From JAIBJN01 sp963775505 (lineage in GTDB: Bacteria > Actinomycetota > Thermoleophilia > Gaiellales > Gaiellaceae): a stretch of DNA of 64,000 bases. The notes beneath the pieces are model-generated. The model saw only the letters and a program-made list of their open reading frames with translations. It had not been told where the DNA came from and ran no database searches. This document shows positions 25,679-34,431 of this stretch, one piece after another. A program made the position numbers and the translations under genes. The DNA lies in assembly GCA_963775505.1 (NCBI GenBank), contig CAVZIL010000001.1, positions 124,001 through 188,000 of the forward strand. The letters run 5' to 3'. The number at the start of each line of letters is the position of its first letter. Position 1 is the stretch's first letter.

Positions 25679-27892
25679 ATGAACGCACAGCCGCAGCCCG
25701 AGCTCGTCACCGTCACCATCGACGGCCACGAGCTGCAGGCGCCGAAAGGGCAGGGGATGGTGGAGACGGCGGCGTCCCTCGGGATCGAGATCCCGGTCTT
25801 CTGCTACGAGCCGCGGGTCGGGCCGCCCCTCGGGGCCTGCCGGATGTGCCTCTGCGAGGTGGAGGGGCTGCCGAAGCTCCAGGCTGCGTGCACGCTCACC
25901 GCCACCGACGGCCTCGTCCTCAAGACCGCGCTGACGAGCGAGAAGGCCTCCGAGGGCCAGGATGCGATCCTCGAGTTCATCCTCCTCAACCACCCGCTCG
26001 ACTGCCCCGACTGCGACAAGGGAGGCGAGTGCCCGCTCCAGGACCTCACCTTCCGCTTCGGCCCCGGGACGACCCGCATGCACTTCCCCAAGCGGACGTT
26101 CGACAAGCCGATCCCGATCTCGCCGTTGATCGCGCTCGACCGCGAGCGCTGCATCCTCTGCTACCGCTGCACGCGCTTCTCCGAGAACGTCTCCGAGGAC
26201 GGCCAGCTCGTCGCGATCAACCGGGGCGCGTCGTCCGTCATCGCCACCTTCGAGGACGAGCCGTACCGCGCCCACTTCTCCGGCAACGTCGTCGAGCTCT
26301 GCCCCGTCGGCGCCCTGACCTCGACCACCTACCGCTTCCGCGCGCGGCCCTGGGAGATCCAGAACGTCCCCACGGTCTGCGGGCTCTGCCCGGTGGGCTG
26401 CAACGTCTGGGCGACGACGCGCGAGGGCAACGTCGCGCGCGTCCTCTCCCGCAACCACCCGGAGATCCACGAGGGGTGGCTCTGCGACAAGGGACGCTTC
26501 GCCTACGACCACCTGCGCGCCGAGGACCGTATCCGGACGCCGCTCCTCCGCGTTCGCCGCCGCGGGTTCCAGGAGGTCTCCCACGAGGAGGCCCTCGACG
26601 CGGCCGAGGCCGGCCTCCGCGAGGCGGGTAGCTCGGTCGTCGTCGCCTTCTCCGGCGGCGAGACCGTGGAGCTGGCAACCGTGCTCGCGCGCATCGTCCG
26701 GGATGGGCTCGGCGCCCACTTCGCCCTCTTGCCCGACGACTGGGACCGCGGACTGGCCGCGTTCCGCGCGCCGCTCTCGGCCATCCGGGACGCCGACGTC
26801 TGCCTGGTGCTCGGCGACGACCCGGTCGTCGAGCGCGCCCCGATCGTCGATCTCTGGCTCCGCGCTGCACGCCGCGCCGGCGCGGAGGTCATCAGCGTGA
26901 GTCCTGTCGGGGACGTGCAGGTCGCCCCGGGCTCGGCACAGCAGGTCTGCGCCGCCCTGCGCGAAGGAGGCAAGACGCCGAAGGAGCTGCGCGAGACGGC
27001 GAAGCGCCTCCGGGCCGCCGGGCGGATCGCCCTCGTCTGGTCGGAGGACGATCCGACCGGAGGGCGACATGTCGGCTCCCTCGCCAGCCATCTCCACGAG
27101 AGCGCGAAGGCGGACGTCACCGTGTACGCGTTGCCGCGAACGCCGAACGGCCGCGGGGTCGCCGACGCCTGGCACGCGCTCGGGGAGGGCCGCGCCGAGC
27201 CGCCGGAGGGGGACGAGATCGGCGCGCTCGTCGTCTCGGGCGACGAGGCCGGCCGCGACCCGCGCGTGGCCGAGCTGGCCCGGCGCGCCCGCTTCGTGCT
27301 CACGACGGCCATGTTCCAGAGCGACTTGACCGCCTGGTCGCACGTCGTCCTGCCGGGCACGAGCTATCTCGAGCGCGAGGGCACGTTCGTCAACCTGGAG
27401 GGGAGGCCCCAGCGCCTGCGGCGCGCGGTCGTGCCGGAGGGGCCGGACGAGCTCGAGTGGCTCGCGCTGCTCGCCGAGCGCTTCGGGGTCGCGGTCGACC
27501 CGTGGGCGGCGCCCAGCGCCCCAGAGCGGGCGCCGCTCCCGCCCGGCGACGAGTTCGCCTGGACGCAGCCGGACCCGCAGGCGCCGACCGGAAAGCCGGC
27601 GGGACCGGGCCTCGAGCTCGTGCGCTATCGCGCGCTCTTCAGCGGCGCGGCCGTCGAGCGGATCGCGCAGCTTCAGTTCCAGCGTCCCGGGCCCGAGGTC
27701 GAGCTCGCACACGAGGACGCGCGCACGCGCGACATCGCCTCCGGCGAGACGGTGCGGGTCAGCTCGAACGGCACGTCGAAGGAGCTCCGCGCCACGCTCA
27801 GCCGCAAGCTTCGCACGGGCGTCGTGCGGATCGCCGCCGAGCACGCCGAGGGCCTGGCCGACCGGGTGCAGGTGGAGAAGGCCGGTGCCTGA
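25679..27892 (+). CDS. nuoG: NADH-quinone oxidoreductase subunit G
   Basis: A 737-residue molybdopterin-oxidoreductase-like subunit that relays electrons from NuoF. The N-terminal [2Fe-2S] domain has CYEPRVGPPLGACRMC, then the His/Cys cluster motif DCPDCDKGGECPLQ, a 4Fe-4S site CILCYRCTRF, and CGLCPVGCNVW for the extra N7-type cluster. The rest resembles formate dehydrogenase but binds no Mo. It overlaps nuoH by 8 nt. Confidence 0.97.
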   Translation: MNAQPQPELVTVTIDGHELQAPKGQGMVETAASLGIEIPVFCYEPRVGPPLGACRMCLCEVEGLPKLQAACTLTATDGLVLKTALTSEKASEGQDAILEFILLNHPLDCPDCDKGGECPLQDLTFRFGPGTTRMHFPKRTFDKPIPISPLIALDRERCILCYRCTRFSENVSEDGQLVAINRGASSVIATFEDEPYRAHFSGNVVELCPVGALTSTTYRFRARPWEIQNVPTVCGLCPVGCNVWATTREGNVARVLSRNHPEIHEGWLCDKGRFAYDHLRAEDRIRTPLLRVRRRGFQEVSHEEALDAAEAGLREAGSSVVVAFSGGETVELATVLARIVRDGLGAHFALLPDDWDRGLAAFRAPLSAIRDADVCLVLGDDPVVERAPIVDLWLRAARRAGAEVISVSPVGDVQVAPGSAQQVCAALREGGKTPKELRETAKRLRAAGRIALVWSEDDPTGGRHVGSLASHLHESAKADVTVYALPRTPNGRGVADAWHALGEGRAEPPEGDEIGALVVSGDEAGRDPRVAELARRARFVLTTAMFQSDLTAWSHVVLPGTSYLEREGTFVNLEGRPQRLRRAVVPEGPDELEWLALLAERFGVAVDPWAAPSAPERAPLPPGDEFAWTQPDPQAPTGKPAGPGLELVRYRALFSGAAVERIAQLQFQRPGPEVELAHEDARTRDIASGETVRVSSNGTSKELRATLSRKLRTGVVRIAAEHAEGLADRVQVEKAGA

Positions 27893-28883
27893 GCAGCTGA
27901 ACCAGCCCTGGTGGATCGACGCGATAAAGGCAATCGTCGTCATCAACCTCGTCATGGTCTGCTTCGCCTACGCGACCTGGCTCGAGCGCAAGCTGCTCGG
28001 CCGCATGCAGCTCCGCTACGGGCCGAACCGCGCAGGGCCGTACGGCCTCGGGCAGCCGATCGCCGACCTGGTCAAGCTCATCCGCAAGGAGAGCTTCTCG
28101 CCGACCGGCGCGGTCGACCTGCTCTATTTCGCGGCACCCGTCGTCGCCGCCTTCACCGCCCTCGCGGCCTTCAGCGTCATCCCCTTCGGCGGCGTCTGGG
28201 AGATCGGCGGCTACGACGTCACCGGGTGGGTGGCCGACGTCTCGATCGGCGTCCTCCTGATCTTCGCCCTGGGCGCGATCGGCATCTACGCCTTCCTCGT
28301 CGGCGGCTGGGCCAGCGACTCGAAGTACTCGCTGCTCGGCTCGATGCGCACCGCGGCGCAGCTCGTCTCGTACGAGGTCTCGCTCGCCCTCTCCGTGCTC
28401 GGCGTCGTGATCATGGCCCAGAGCCTCTCCCTCGTCGAGATCGTCGAGGCCCAGCAGGGCTCGATCTGGTACGCAGCGCCGCAGATCGTGGGGCTCCTCG
28501 TCTTCTTCGTCGCGGGCGTGGCCGAGACGAACCGCCCGCCGTTCGACCTCCCCGAGGCCGAGACGGAGCTCGTCGCCGGCTACCAGACCGAATACAGCGG
28601 CATGCGCTACGGGCTCTTCGCCATGGCGGAGTACGTCAACATGATCACGCTCTCGGGCCTCGCGGTGACGCTCTTCTTCGGCGGCTGGGGCGGCCCGGTG
28701 CTCCCCGGCCCGCTCTGGTTCGTCATCAAGCTCGCGCTCGTCGTCTTCGTCTTCATGTGGCTGCGCGCGACACTGCCCCGCCTCCGCTACGACCAGCTGA
28801 TGAAGGTCGGCTGGAAGGTGCTCCTGCCCATCGCGACGGTCAACGCGGTAATCACCGCCGTCCTCGTCGTGGTGATCGACTGA
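27885..28883 (+). CDS. nuoH: NADH-quinone oxidoreductase subunit H
   Basis: A 332-residue membrane subunit with about eight helices that links the quinone site to the proton pumps. The conserved loops are seen: ERKLLGRMQLRYGPNRAGPYGLGQP, GGWASDSKYSLLGSMRTAAQLVSYE and AETNRPPFDLPEAETELVAGYQTEYSGMR. Stop and nuoI start share one base (TGATG). Confidence 0.98.
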   Translation: MPEQLNQPWWIDAIKAIVVINLVMVCFAYATWLERKLLGRMQLRYGPNRAGPYGLGQPIADLVKLIRKESFSPTGAVDLLYFAAPVVAAFTALAAFSVIPFGGVWEIGGYDVTGWVADVSIGVLLIFALGAIGIYAFLVGGWASDSKYSLLGSMRTAAQLVSYEVSLALSVLGVVIMAQSLSLVEIVEAQQGSIWYAAPQIVGLLVFFVAGVAETNRPPFDLPEAETELVAGYQTEYSGMRYGLFAMAEYVNMITLSGLAVTLFFGGWGGPVLPGPLWFVIKLALVVFVFMWLRATLPRLRYDQLMKVGWKVLLPIATVNAVITAVLVVVID

Positions 28884-29377
28884 TGGCCCAGCCGTTCTCG
28901 AGTCTCAAGGGCTTCGCCGTCACGTTCCGGCAGATGTTCAAGAAGCCGATCACGCAGCAGTACCCGGAGTACAAGCGCCCGGTCTACCCGCGCTTCCGCG
29001 GTCGGCACCGGCTGTGGCTCCACGAGAACGGGCTCGAGAAGTGCGTCGGCTGCTCGCTCTGCGCGGCCGCGTGCCCGGCGGACTGCATCAGGGTCGTCGC
29101 CGCCGAGAACACGCCCGAGAACCGCGTGAGCGCGGGCGAGCGCTACGCCCGCATCTACGAGATCAATCTCTCGCGCTGCATCTTCTGCGGCTACTGCGAG
29201 CTCGCGTGCCCGTTCGACGCGATCACGCTCGAGGCCGAGTTCGAGCTCTCGGAGTACTCCCGCGACGACCTCATCTACACGAAGGACATGCTCCTCGCCG
29301 AGCCCGTGAAGCGCATGCCGGTCGCCGACCGCGACCTCTACGACACGCCCGTCCCGGTCTGGAAGGCGGAGTCGTGA
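28883..29377 (+). CDS. nuoI: NADH-quinone oxidoreductase subunit I
   Basis: A 164-residue 8Fe ferredoxin-like subunit holding clusters N6a and N6b. The two CxxCxxCxxxCP motifs are CVGCSLCAAACP and CIFCGYCELACP. An N-terminal amphipathic helix (FSSLKGFAVTFRQMFKK) precedes RPVYPRFRGRHRL. It overlaps nuoJ by 4 nt. Confidence 0.98.
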   Translation: MAQPFSSLKGFAVTFRQMFKKPITQQYPEYKRPVYPRFRGRHRLWLHENGLEKCVGCSLCAAACPADCIRVVAAENTPENRVSAGERYARIYEINLSRCIFCGYCELACPFDAITLEAEFELSEYSRDDLIYTKDMLLAEPVKRMPVADRDLYDTPVPVWKAES

Positions 29378-29940
29378 CCGGACTCGTGGTTGCCGCCTCG
29401 GCGGGAAACGTCCTCGTCTGGATCGTCTGGATCGCCGCGGCGCTGGCCCTGCTCGCCTCCGGCATCGCGGTGGTGCTCTTTGCCAACCCGTTCTTCAGCG
29501 CACTGGCGCTGATCGGCAACCTCGCCTCGCTCGCGGTGCTCTACCTGCTCCTGGCGGGCGAGTTCGTCGCCGGTGCGCAGGTGATCGTCTACGCGGGCGC
29601 GATCGTGATCATGTTCGTCTTCGTCCTCGCCTACCTGGGCGGGCGCGCCGACGCACCGTGGGCGGGAGGCCCGACGCTCCAGAACGTCGTCGCTATCGCC
29701 GCGGCGGCCGCGATCGCGCTCGAGGTCATCGTCGTGATCGCGCTGAAGGCCGGAGACGAGCTGAGCGACACCGCGGAGATCGGCGGCTCGTTCGGCTCGC
29801 CGGCGCAGATCGGCGAGCTCTTCCTCTCCGACCACCTGCTCGCCTTCGAGGTCACCTCGATCGTGCTCCTCGTCGCGGCGGTCGGCGGGGTCATCCTCGG
29901 CGGCGCCCTGCCGTCGTCGGAAGACGTGGACGAGGGCTGA
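29374..29940 (+). CDS. nuoJ: NADH-quinone oxidoreductase subunit J
   Basis: A 188-residue membrane subunit with five hydrophobic segments. The conserved third helix is present as GAQVIVYAGAIVIMFVFVLAYL, which contributes to the proton/conformational path. GTG start inside the end of nuoI; its TGA shares a base with the nuoK ATG. Confidence 0.96.
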   Translation: MTGLVVAASAGNVLVWIVWIAAALALLASGIAVVLFANPFFSALALIGNLASLAVLYLLLAGEFVAGAQVIVYAGAIVIMFVFVLAYLGGRADAPWAGGPTLQNVVAIAAAAAIALEVIVVIALKAGDELSDTAEIGGSFGSPAQIGELFLSDHLLAFEVTSIVLLVAAVGGVILGGALPSSEDVDEG

Positions 29941-30248
29941 TGCTCGGGCCCGGGATCGCCGCCTACCTCATCCTCTCCGTCGTCCTCTTCGCCACGGGCG
30001 CCTTCGGCGTCCTCATCCGCCGCAGCCCGCTGATCATCCTGCTCGCGCTCGAGCTGATGCTGAACGCCGGGAACCTGGCGCTGATCGCGTTCGCGCGCCA
30101 GCTCGGCGACGGCGACGGCCAGATTTTCGCGCTCACCGTCATGGTCGTCGCGGCTGCGGAGGCCGTGCTCGGCCTGGGTCTCATCGTCGCCGTCTCGCGC
30201 AAGCACGCGGAGCTCGACGTCGACCGCCTCACCTCGCTCAGGGGCTAG
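29940..30248 (+). CDS. nuoK: NADH-quinone oxidoreductase subunit K
   Basis: A 102-residue three-helix membrane subunit related to MrpC. Key acidic residues of the proton path are in LLALELMLNAGNLAL and MVVAAAEAVLGLGLIV. Length is normal. In most nuo operons nuoL follows directly; here an arginase-like gene comes next. Confidence 0.97.
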   Translation: MLGPGIAAYLILSVVLFATGAFGVLIRRSPLIILLALELMLNAGNLALIAFARQLGDGDGQIFALTVMVVAAAEAVLGLGLIVAVSRKHAELDVDRLTSLRG

Positions 30249-30250
30249 TG

Positions 30251-31108
30251 ATGCGGATCAGCCTCATCCAAGCCCCGTTCGCCCTCGGACGCGCAGACGT
30301 CGAGGTAGCCAAGGGCCCGATCAGGATCCTCGAAGCCGGCGCCGCGGAGGCACTCCGCGAGGTCGGCCACGAGGTCGAGGTCGAGACCGTCGAGGTGGCG
30401 GGATGGGATCCGGAGGACTACTGGAACGAGATCGACGGCTCGTTCGCGGTCATCCGTCACGTGGCGGAATGCGTGCGCGCGGCAGTGGAGCAAGGGTCGT
30501 TCCCTGTCGTGCTGGCGACCAACTGCTTCAACTCCGTGGGCATCGTCGCCGGCACCACCTCGGACGTGGGCGTCGTCTGGTTCGACGCGCATGCGGACTT
30601 CTCGACCACCGAGCTGACGCACTCGGGGTTCCTCGACGGTATGGGCCTCTCGATCCTCACCGGCACCGGCTGGGATGCCTTGCGCGAGACGGTGCCCGGC
30701 TACCGAGCCGTACCCGAGGAGCACGTCGTTCACGTGGGGATGCGAGATGCCTGGGAGCACGAGGAACGGCGCCTGGAGGAATCGGGGATCTCGGTCGTCC
30801 CACCGGCCGAGATCGGAGAGGGGCTCGAGGTCAGGCTTGATGCCTTGCGCGAGCGCGTCGCGGACGTCTACCTCCACCTCGACCTGGACGTCCTCGACCG
30901 CAGCGAGGGGATGGTGAACATCTACTCGACCGGGGGCGGGCCCTCGGCAGCGGACGTCGCAGCGGCGATCGGGGCGATCGGGGAGCGGTTCCGGATCGGC
31001 GCGGCCGCCCTGACCGCGTACGACCCCGGCGCGGACCCCGAGGGGCGCGTCCCGCCGACCGCCGTTCAGCTCCTCCTGCGGATTGTTGAAGCGGCGGACA
31101 AGGGCTAG
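30251..31108 (+). CDS. Arginase/ureohydrolase-superfamily protein inside the nuo operon
   Basis: A 285-residue ureohydrolase-fold protein. Two Mn-binding motifs survive: WFDAHADFST and LHLDLDVLD. The first motif, GGDHS in true arginases and agmatinases, is replaced by VLATNCFNSVG, so one metal ligand is changed and substrate and metal stoichiometry are uncertain. It starts 2 bp after nuoK (ATG 30251, or GTG 30248 overlapping) and ends 3 bp before nuoL, so it is an insertion into the operon on the same transcript. A canonical arginase lies separately at 62986-63894. No link to complex I is known to me. Confidence 0.85.
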   Translation: MRISLIQAPFALGRADVEVAKGPIRILEAGAAEALREVGHEVEVETVEVAGWDPEDYWNEIDGSFAVIRHVAECVRAAVEQGSFPVVLATNCFNSVGIVAGTTSDVGVVWFDAHADFSTTELTHSGFLDGMGLSILTGTGWDALRETVPGYRAVPEEHVVHVGMRDAWEHEERRLEESGISVVPPAEIGEGLEVRLDALRERVADVYLHLDLDVLDRSEGMVNIYSTGGGPSAADVAAAIGAIGERFRIGAAALTAYDPGADPEGRVPPTAVQLLLRIVEAADKG

Positions 31109-31111
31109 GCC

Positions 31112-33016
31112 GTGGACGTCCTCGCCTGGACCGCGCTCTTCTCGCCCGCCGTGGCCGTGGTCGCGATCACGCTCCTCGGCGAGCGGATCGACCGCTTCGC
31201 GGCAGGCCTGATCGCGGCCGGGGCGACGCTCTTCTCCTTCATCTGCACGGTCGCCATCTTCGTCGACATGCTCGGCGAGAGCCCCGAGGAGCGCTCCGAA
31301 GTCTCGACGATCTGGACCTGGCTGACCGCGGGCGACCTCAGCATCGGGGCATCCGTCCTGATCGACCCGCTCTCCGTCTTCATGATGCTGGTGGTCACGG
31401 GCGTCGGCTTCCTGATCCTCACGTACGCGATCGGCTACATGCGCAGCGACGAGGAGGAGCGGCGCTACCACGCGTACAAGGCGCTCTTCATCTTCTCCAT
31501 GCTCCTGCTCGTGATGGCGGGGAACCTGCTCCTGCTCCTCGCGGGCTGGGGCATGGTCGGCCTCTCCTCGTACCTGCTCATCAACTACTGGCACCAGCGG
31601 CGGGCGCCGGTCGAGGCCGGGAAGAAGGCGTTCATCATGAACGCGGTCGGCGACGCGACGTTCGTCCTCGCGCTCTTCGTCCTCGTCCAGCAGATCGGGT
31701 CGCTCGACTACGGCATCGTCTTCGCCGAGGCGCCCGAGGCGCTCGGCGAGGGCTCGACGCTCGCCGTCCTCGTCGCGCTGGGGCTCCTGGGCGGCGCCGT
31801 CGCCAAGTCGGCGCAGATCCCGCTCCACACCTGGCTCCCGGACGCGATGGAGGGCCCGACGCCGGTCAGCGCCCTCATCCACGCGGCGACGATGGTGACC
31901 GCGGGCGTCTACCTGATCGCGCGCACGAGCCCGCTCTTCGAGCTGGCGATCGACGTGCAGGAGCTCGCGGGCATCCTCGGCGCCGTGACGCTGCTCGCGG
32001 CCGGGCTGATCGCGCTCGTGCAGACGGACATCAAGCGCGTGATCGCGTACTCGACGATGAGCCAGATCGGCTACATGTTCGTCGCCGTGGGGCTGGGCGC
32101 GTACGGCCCCGGGATGTTCCACCTGATGACGCACGCCTTCTTCAAGGCGCTCCTCTTCATGACGGCCGGCGTCGTCATCCACGCGCTTTCCGGCGAGCAG
32201 GACATCCGACGGATGGGCGGCCTCGCGCGCGAGCTGCCCTGGACGTACCGCGCCTTCCTGATCGGCGCTCTCGCGCTCGCGGCGATCCCGCCCTTCGCGG
32301 GCTTCTTCTCGAAGGATGCGATCCTCGCGAGCCTGATCGACCAGGGCTCGCTCGGCGTGCTCCTCTGGGCGGCCGGAATCACGGGAGCGTTCCTCACCGG
32401 CCTGTACACCTTCCGGCTGCTGTTCATCGTCTTCTTCGGCGAGATCTCGCCCTACGCTCGCGAGCACCTGCACAAGGAGCGGTTCGAGGGCCCAGTTCCG
32501 ATGATGTGGCCGATCGCGGTGCTCGCCGTGCTCTCGACGATCGCCGGCTTCCTTCAGGTCCCCGGGGGCTGGCACCTCGTCGACACGTGGCTCGACCCGG
32601 TCGTCGAGTCGGTGGAGGAGGCGAGCGGGGCGCTCGCGCTCTTCTCCATCCTCGCCTCGCTCGTCGCCGCCGGCGGCGGGATCGCCGTCGCCTGGGCGCT
32701 CTACCGCCGGCCCGGTGACCGGCCTGCCGCGATCCGGCAACGCCTCCCCTGGGCCGCGCGGACGCTGGAGCACAAGCTCTACTTCGACGAGGCCTACGAC
32801 CTCGTGTTCTACCGGCCCACATCTGCGCTGGCCGCCTGGCTCCTGGGGCGGATCGAGGGGCCGCTCGTCCTCCGCTCGCTCGGCGGGATCGGCACCGGCG
32901 TCCGCGACGTCTCCGACCGGGTGGCGGCCGTCCAGACCGGCCGCGTCCGCGCCTACGTGCTCGCCCTCGCCCTGGGCCTCGCCGTTCTCGCCGTCGTCTT
33001 CCTGGTGGTTGCGTGA
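31112..33016 (+). CDS. nuoL: NADH-quinone oxidoreductase subunit L
   Basis: A 634-residue antiporter-like subunit, the distal proton pump of complex I, with about 16 hydrophobic segments and the long lateral helix near the C-terminus. Conserved stretches include AKSAQIPLHTWLPDAMEGPTPVSALIHAATMVTAGVYL and IKRVIAYSTMSQIGYM, which hold the pumping Lys and His residues. GTG start; overlaps nuoM by 4 nt. Confidence 0.98.
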   Translation: MDVLAWTALFSPAVAVVAITLLGERIDRFAAGLIAAGATLFSFICTVAIFVDMLGESPEERSEVSTIWTWLTAGDLSIGASVLIDPLSVFMMLVVTGVGFLILTYAIGYMRSDEEERRYHAYKALFIFSMLLLVMAGNLLLLLAGWGMVGLSSYLLINYWHQRRAPVEAGKKAFIMNAVGDATFVLALFVLVQQIGSLDYGIVFAEAPEALGEGSTLAVLVALGLLGGAVAKSAQIPLHTWLPDAMEGPTPVSALIHAATMVTAGVYLIARTSPLFELAIDVQELAGILGAVTLLAAGLIALVQTDIKRVIAYSTMSQIGYMFVAVGLGAYGPGMFHLMTHAFFKALLFMTAGVVIHALSGEQDIRRMGGLARELPWTYRAFLIGALALAAIPPFAGFFSKDAILASLIDQGSLGVLLWAAGITGAFLTGLYTFRLLFIVFFGEISPYAREHLHKERFEGPVPMMWPIAVLAVLSTIAGFLQVPGGWHLVDTWLDPVVESVEEASGALALFSILASLVAAGGGIAVAWALYRRPGDRPAAIRQRLPWAARTLEHKLYFDEAYDLVFYRPTSALAAWLLGRIEGPLVLRSLGGIGTGVRDVSDRVAAVQTGRVRAYVLALALGLAVLAVVFLVVA

Positions 33017-34431
33017 TAACGACCATCCTGATCCTGCTCCCGATCGGCGCCGCACTGGCGATCTGGATCACCCCCTGGAGCTCGCCGCGGTCGGCCGGCG
33101 GCTTCGCGCTCCTCGTCGCCCTCGCCGAGCTGGCGCTCTGGGTCGGGACCGCGCTCAACTTCGACTTCGGCGCGACCGGCCTGCAGAACGAGGCCGACGT
33201 CACCTGGTTCGCCGACTTGAACGTCTCCTACCAGGTGGGCTTCTACGACTACTCGCTCTGGCTGGTCGGGTTGACGGCGGTCGTCACCGCCGCCGTCGTC
33301 GGGTACGGCTTCTGGGCCGGTCGCGAGCGACTCGGCGTCTACCTGAGCCTCCTGCTCTTCCTGGAAGGCGCGACCGTCGGCGTCTTCGCCGCCCAGGATC
33401 TCCTCCTCTTCTACGTCTTCTGGGAGGCGATGCTCATCCCGCTCTACGTCCTCATCGGGGTCTGGGGCGGGCCGGGGCGGCTCGGGGCGACCTACAAGTT
33501 CGTCGCCTACACGGTCGCCGGGTCGCTGCTCATGCTCGTCGCGATCATCGCCGCCGGGCTCGACGCGGGCACGTTCGACATGACGGAGCTCGTCGGCCGC
33601 GGGACCAGCACCTGGATCTTCCTCGGCTTCGTGGCCGCCTTCGCCGTCAAGGCCCCGCTCTGGCCCTTCCACGGCTGGCTGCCGGACGCCTACCGCGAGT
33701 CGCCGGCCGAGGTGGCCGGCGTGCTCTCGGGCGTGATCTCGAAGACCGCCGCCTACGGCTTCCTCGCCATCGCGATCCCCTTCTACCCCGGCCCGGCGGA
33801 GGACTGGCGGACGCCGATTCTCGTGCTGGCCTCGATCGGCCTCGTCTACGGGTCGCTGCTCGCGTTCCGCGCCCCTGACGTGCGCGGGGTGATCGCCTAC
33901 TCCAGCCTCGCGCAGATGAACCTGATCGTGATCGGGATCTTCGCCGTCAACGCCTCCGGCTACACCGGCGCGCTCCTGCAGATGGTCAACCACGGGCTCA
34001 TCTCGGCGGCGCTCTTCCTGCTCGCAGGCGCGATCGAGCGGCGGACGAGCACCGGCGAGCTCCGCCTGCTCGGCGGCATGGCCCGCGGCCGGCCCGTGCT
34101 GGCCACGATCCTGATCACGACCGGCGTGATCGCCCTCGCCGTCCCCGGCTCGAGCGCGTTCGCCGCCGAGTTCCTCGTCCTCAACGGCATCTTCGACATC
34201 GGCTGGGGCTGGGCCGTCGTCGGAGCGGTCGCGATCGTGCTCGCAGCGATGTACATGCTGCGGCTGATCTCGGCCGTCCTGCACCAGGACCCGGGGAGCG
34301 CCGTCCCCGCCGAGGCGCTCGACCTCCGCCCGGCCGAGATCGGCGTGATCGCGCCCCTCGTCGTCGTCCTCCTCGTCCTCTCCTTCTGGCCGGCCGCGAT
34401 CACCGAACGACTCTCGGGCGTCTTCTTCTAG
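33013..34431 (+). CDS. nuoM: NADH-quinone oxidoreductase subunit M
   Basis: A 472-residue antiporter-like proton-pumping subunit. Landmarks are FYVFWEAMLIPLYVLIG with the essential Glu, VKAPLWPFHGWLPDAYRESPAEVAGVLSGVISKTAAYG, and RGVIAYSSLAQMNL. GTG start inside nuoL; its TAG stop interlocks with a GTG for nuoN. Confidence 0.98.
   Translation: MITTILILLPIGAALAIWITPWSSPRSAGGFALLVALAELALWVGTALNFDFGATGLQNEADVTWFADLNVSYQVGFYDYSLWLVGLTAVVTAAVVGYGFWAGRERLGVYLSLLLFLEGATVGVFAAQDLLLFYVFWEAMLIPLYVLIGVWGGPGRLGATYKFVAYTVAGSLLMLVAIIAAGLDAGTFDMTELVGRGTSTWIFLGFVAAFAVKAPLWPFHGWLPDAYRESPAEVAGVLSGVISKTAAYGFLAIAIPFYPGPAEDWRTPILVLASIGLVYGSLLAFRAPDVRGVIAYSSLAQMNLIVIGIFAVNASGYTGALLQMVNHGLISAALFLLAGAIERRTSTGELRLLGGMARGRPVLATILITTGVIALAVPGSSAFAAEFLVLNGIFDIGWGWAVVGAVAIVLAAMYMLRLISAVLHQDPGSAVPAEALDLRPAEIGVIAPLVVVLLVLSFWPAAITERLSGVFF

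Noticed and set aside
25346..27955. Very long minus-strand open frames opposite nuoG (869 codons) and opposite arginase-like/nuoL (30245-33055)
   Set aside because: They are antisense frames of strongly conserved nuo genes, rich in Arg/Asp/Glu repeats, with no recognisable domain; a by-product of high GC.
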